Positions 7,242-9,302 of a stretch of DNA of 9,302 nt are shown here, one piece after another. The notes beneath the pieces were generated by a model that did no database searches, was not told the DNA's origin, and worked only from the letters and a program-made list of their open reading frames with translations. The stretch's first letter is position 1. Every line of letters starts with the position of its first letter. The stretch is from the NCBI GenBank assembly GCA_963719025.1, contig CAVRBK010000071.1:1-9302 (forward strand), given 5' to 3'. The translations under genes were made by a program, and so were the position numbers. This DNA is from Thiosocius sp963719025. Lineage in GTDB: Bacteria > Pseudomonadota > Gammaproteobacteria > Chromatiales > Chromatiaceae.

Positions 7242-7409
7242 TTACTTGATCTTGCCTTCCTTGTACATCACGTGCTTGCGCACGACGGGATCGAACTTCT
7301 TGATCTCCATCTTGCCGGTCATGGTCTTCTTGTTCTTGGTGGTCGTGTAGAAGTGACCGGTATCTGCACTGGAGTTCAGGCGGATCTTTTCACGAGCTGA
7401 TTTGGCCAT
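7242..7409 (-). CDS. rpmG: 50S ribosomal protein L33
   Basis: The gene is complete at 55 aa, starts MAKSAREKIRLNSSADTGHF and continues YTTTKNKKTMTGK to a C-terminal YKEGKIK. The length and pattern match E. coli L33. It is the cysteine-free form, so it binds no zinc. L33 is a small protein of the large ribosomal subunit near the E site. It is the second gene of the rpmB-rpmG unit, 13 nt after the rpmB stop, and is followed directly by the bidirectional terminator. Confidence 0.97.
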   Translation of the reverse strand: MAKSAREKIRLNSSADTGHFYTTTKNKKTMTGKMEIKKFDPVVRKHVMYKEGKIK

Positions 7410-7417
7410 TGTTCCCG

Positions 7418-7424
7418 CTCCCTC
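7418..7424 (-). promoter_or_regulatory. rpmG ribosome binding site overlapping the rpmB stop codon
   Basis: GAGGGAG on the minus strand lies 8 nt before the rpmG ATG and overlaps the rpmB TGA (7425-7423), a layout that favours coupled translation of L28 and L33. Confidence 0.7.
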
Positions 7425-7660
7425 AGATTTTTTCGCCGCGCTCGCGCAGCTCGCTCAGCACCGTGTCGATGCCTTTCTTGTCGATGATGCGCATGCCGGC
7501 TGCGGATGACGCGCAGACGCACGAAACGCTGCTCGCTCTCGACCCAGAAGCGATGGTAGTGCAGGTTCGGCAGGAACCGGCGACGGGTCTTACGGTGCGA
7601 GTGGGAAACATTGTTCCCGGTGATCGGCCGTTTGCCGGTTACCTGGCAGACTTTGGACAT
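7423..7660 (-). CDS. rpmB: 50S ribosomal protein L28 (one frame change)
   Basis: The protein starts MSKVCQVTGKRPITGNNVSH and continues with RRRFLPNLHYHRFWVESEQR. One extra base at about 7504-7510 shifts the frame after VRLRV. Removing it gives SAAGMRIIDKKGIDTVL and the end ELRERGEKI, followed by TGA. The repaired length is 78 aa, the same as E. coli L28. L28 is an assembly protein of the 50S subunit and is normally essential or nearly so, so a sequencing error is far more likely than a real mutation. A GAGG Shine-Dalgarno lies about 10 nt before the ATG. It is transcribed with rpmG from a strong promoter at 7730-7759. Confidence 0.96.
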
Positions 7661-7729
7661 GGTGTAAAGCCTCGAAAATTCTTGTGAAATCCACTATTGC
7701 CAGCCCAATGGGCGGCAGAAAGGCGGCAA

Positions 7730-7759
7730 TTTATACCGGAACGCCGCCCGCCGGGTCAA
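7730..7759 (-). promoter_or_regulatory. Sigma-70-type promoter of rpmB-rpmG
   Basis: On the minus strand TTGACC (7759-7754) and TATAAA (7735-7730) are separated by 18 bp, a near-consensus housekeeping promoter. Transcription would start near 7723, giving a leader of about 63 nt before rpmB. The -10 hexamer contains the radC stop codon and the -35 lies inside the radC coding tail, so rpmBG can be transcribed independently of radC. Confidence 0.75.
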
Positions 7760-8456
7760 GTCCGGTGTCGCCGGTCAGATGCAGGCCGCGCTCGGCCAGT
7801 GAGCAGCAGGTCCCCGTCACCGATGACCAGGTGGTCGAGCACGCCGCACGTCGACCAGCGCCAGCGCGTCGCGCAGGCGCTGGGTGATGCGCTGGTCGGC
7901 CTGGCTTGGCTCGGCCACGCCCGACGGATGGTTGTGACTGAGGATCACCGCGGCGGCGTTGTGCTGCAGCGCGCGTCGCACAACCTCGCGCGGATACACG
8001 CTGGCGCCGTCGATGGTGCCGCGAAACAGCTCCTCGAAGGCGATGACGCGGTGCCGGTTGTCGAGAAACAGCACCGCGAACACCTCGTAAGGCGTAGTCG
8101 CGCAACCGCGCCTGCAGAAACCGCTCGGTATCGCGTGGGCTGAGCAGGGCGGCGCCGCGCTCGAGTTGTTCGCCCAGGTGGCGGCGGCCCATCTCGAGGA
8201 CCGCCTGCAACTGGGCGTACTTGGCATTCCCCAGGCCCGGGTGCCTCGCAGAAGCTGCTCGCGATCGGCGGCGAGCAGCTGGCGCAGGCTGCCGAAACGC
8301 TGCAGCAGTTCGCGCGCCAGGTCGACCGCGCTGCGTGCCACTGACGCCGGTGCGCAGAAAAATCGCCAGCAGTTCGGCGTCGCTGAGGCTGCCCGGTCCG
8401 TCGCTGAGCAGGCGTTCGCGCGGCCGTTCGCGGGCCGGCCAGTCCTTGATTGCCAT
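7731..8456 (-). CDS. radC: RadC family JAB/MPN domain protein (five frame changes)
   Basis: From MAIKDWPARERPRERLLSDG the N-terminal part shows SLSDAELLAIFLRTGVSG and, in shifted frames, SAVDLARELLQRFGSLRQLL and GLGNAKYAQLQAVLEMGRRH (helix-hairpin-helix-like region). The C-terminal JAB/MPN domain has EVFAVLFLDNRHRVIAFEEL, the metal-binding motif ILSHNHPSG with a downstream Asp (EPSQAD), then LDHLVIGDGD and SLAERGL. Frame changes are needed at about 8331-8338 (+1), 8238-8247 (-1), 8091-8095 (+1), 7842-7848 (+1) and 7800-7806 (+1). The repaired protein is 240 aa. After SLAERGL, where many family members end, there are about 16 extra residues. The old repair role of RadC is not well supported and its function is unsettled. 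A GAAGGA Shine-Dalgarno (8468-8463) lies 6 nt before the ATG. The gene lies between coaBC and rpmB as in E. coli. Confidence 0.93.
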   Translation of the reverse strand: MAIKDWPARERPRERLLSDGPGSLSDAELLAIFLRTGVSGTQRGRPGARTAAAFRQPAPAARRRSRAASARHPGLGNAKYAQLQAVLEMGRRHLGEQLERGAALLSPRDTERFLQARLRDYALRGVRGAVSRQPAPRHRLRGAVSRHHRRRQRVSARGCATRAAAQRRRGDPQSQPSVGRGRAKPGRPAHHPAPARRAGAGRRAACSTTWSSVTGTCCSLAERGLHLTGDTGLDPAGGVPV

Positions 8457-8591
8457 GTCGAATCCTTCGTCCTTGAAGTTGGTATAGCCTAACCTGTGAG
8501 GCCCCGCCGGATAAAGGCCGGCTTTGCCGCGGTCGCGCGGTCGGGTACTCTTGCGCTAATTCCTCCCGAGGCCTGCGGCATTTCCCCTGAT
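8457..8591. promoter_or_regulatory. Divergent radC / coaBC intergenic region with weak coaBC promoter candidate
   Basis: Within this 135-bp gap TTGCCG (8524-8529) and TACTCT (8546-8551) are spaced 16 bp apart on the plus strand and could drive coaBC, starting near 8558. For radC only a TATACC-like -10 is visible on the minus strand, without a clear -35. A short GCCGG/CCGGC inverted repeat lies at 8506-8522. No Shine-Dalgarno is evident before the coaBC ATG. Confidence 0.35.
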
Positions 8592-9302
8592 ATGCAGCGA
8601 TTGCGCAATCGAAAGATCCTGCTCGGTATCACAGCCGGCATAGCGGCGTACAAGGCGGCCGAGCTGGCCCGCCTGCTGGTGAAGGCCGGGGCCGACGTGC
8701 AGGTGGTCATGACCCGTTCGACGGCACACTTCATCGGTCCGATGACGCTGCAGGCGATCACCGGGCGGCCGGTCAGGGACGCCTTGTTCGACCCGCAGCA
8801 CGAGGCCGCGATGGGTCATATAGAGCTGGCGCGCTGGGCCGATCAGATCATTGTCGCTCCCGCCACGGCCGACTTCATGGCGCAGCTGGCGACTGGCTTG
8901 GCCGGCGATCTGCTGACCACGCTGTGTCTCGCGTCGGGCGCGCCTCTGACCCTGGCGCCGGCTATGAATCAGGCGATGTGGCGACATCCGGCCACCGTGC
9001 ACAATGCCGGGCTGTTGCAGTCGCGTGGTGTCACCCTGTTCGGTCCGGATGCCGGCGAGCAGGCCTGCGGCGATGTCGGACCGGGGCGGATGCTCGAGCC
9101 GGGTGCCATTCTGGACGCGTTGAGCGCCGCGCTCGCGCCCGGCCGGTTGACCGGCCGGAAGGTTGTGCTGACCGCAGGTCCCACGCGTGAAGCGATCGAC
9201 CCGGTGCGCTTTGTCGGAAACCGCAGCTCTGGAAAGATGGGGTTTGCGATCGCCGACGCACTGGTCGCGCAGGGTGCGGATGTGACGCTGGTGGCCGGCC
9301 CT
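8592..9302 (+). CDS. coaBC: Bifunctional phosphopantothenoylcysteine decarboxylase / phosphopantothenate-cysteine ligase CoaBC (partial)
   Basis: This cytosolic enzyme carries out two consecutive steps of coenzyme A synthesis: joining cysteine to 4'-phosphopantothenate, then FMN-dependent decarboxylation to 4'-phosphopantetheine. The window holds the first 237 codons in one clean frame; the gene continues past the right edge. The CoaC flavoprotein domain (about 1-185) shows LLGITAGIAAYKAAELARLL, AMGHIELARWAD with the catalytic His76, the FMN-binding APATADF, the substrate-clamp motif PAMNQAMW (Asn126) and QACGDVGPGRM with the catalytic Cys159. The CoaB domain begins at about 188 with KVVLTAGPTREAIDPVRF and NRSSGKMG. 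These positions match E. coli His75, Asn125 and Cys158 within one residue. ATG 8592 fits the usual family N-terminus. The gene is divergent from radC as in E. coli. Confidence 0.97.
   Translation, partial: MQRLRNRKILLGITAGIAAYKAAELARLLVKAGADVQVVMTRSTAHFIGPMTLQAITGRPVRDALFDPQHEAAMGHIELARWADQIIVAPATADFMAQLATGLAGDLLTTLCLASGAPLTLAPAMNQAMWRHPATVHNAGLLQSRGVTLFGPDAGEQACGDVGPGRMLEPGAILDALSAALAPGRLTGRKVVLTAGPTREAIDPVRFVGNRSSGKMGFAIADALVAQGADVTLVAGP

Noticed and set aside
7423..8456. Reading rpmB and radC as true pseudogenes
   Set aside because: L28 is normally essential, each break is a single base, repaired lengths match the families, and motifs are conserved on both sides of every break. Sequencing error is the simpler explanation.
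1..9302. CRISPR arrays, toxin-antitoxin pairs, phage genes, tRNAs or a new defence system
   Set aside because: I saw no direct repeat arrays, tRNA-like cloverleaf or defence-type domains. Every gene-sized stretch is explained by a recognised family.

Overview
This window is GC-rich bacterial chromosome, most likely from a gammaproteobacterium. The main evidence is the block coaBC (+) divergent from radC-rpmB-rpmG (-), which is the arrangement known from E. coli and relatives. L28 and L33 are close to the E. coli forms, and a Pseudomonas-type DesA phospholipid desaturase sits beside them. I cannot name a genus. The genes are chromosomal housekeeping and membrane or signalling genes. I see no phage, plasmid, IS, CRISPR array, tRNA or rRNA.

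Layout. Positions 1-2523 (-) hold a three-gene ABC operon: ATPase, six-helix permease, and a GldG-like auxiliary protein cut by the left edge. The genes overlap by 3 and 1 bases (ATGA and TGATG junctions). An 84-bp gap separates this operon from a divergent hydantoinase/oxoprolinase subunit A gene at 2608-4587 (+). That gene overlaps tail-to-tail by 32 bp with an EAL-HDOD signalling protein at 4556-5794 (-). After a 184-bp intergenic region comes desA at 5979-7157 (+). It converges on rpmB-rpmG, and a 47-nt bidirectional terminator lies between them. radC lies upstream of rpmB, and the rpmB promoter overlaps the radC stop codon. coaBC starts at 8592 and runs off the right edge.

Sequence quality. 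Five genes are interrupted by about 16 single-base frame changes: ATPase 2, permease 3, desA 5, rpmB 1, radC 5. They cluster in 1484-1967, 6630-6990 and 7504-8340. In each gene, undoing single-base insertions or deletions restores a full-length family member, and the corrected lengths are multiples of three (236, 247, 391, 78 and 240 aa). An essential ribosomal protein is among them, so I read these as sequencing errors and not gene decay. The GldG-like gene, hyuA, EAL-HDOD and coaBC are open throughout.

Functionally the genes form separate units: an uncharacterised ABC system, an orphan HyuA subunit, a c-di-GMP-type output protein, membrane lipid desaturation, ribosome assembly and coenzyme A synthesis. 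I found no convincing new multi-gene system. The most interesting points are the C-terminal tail of DesA, which looks like the end of ISL3-family transposases, the HyuA gene without an adjacent HyuB gene, and the uncharacterised Gld-like ABC operon.
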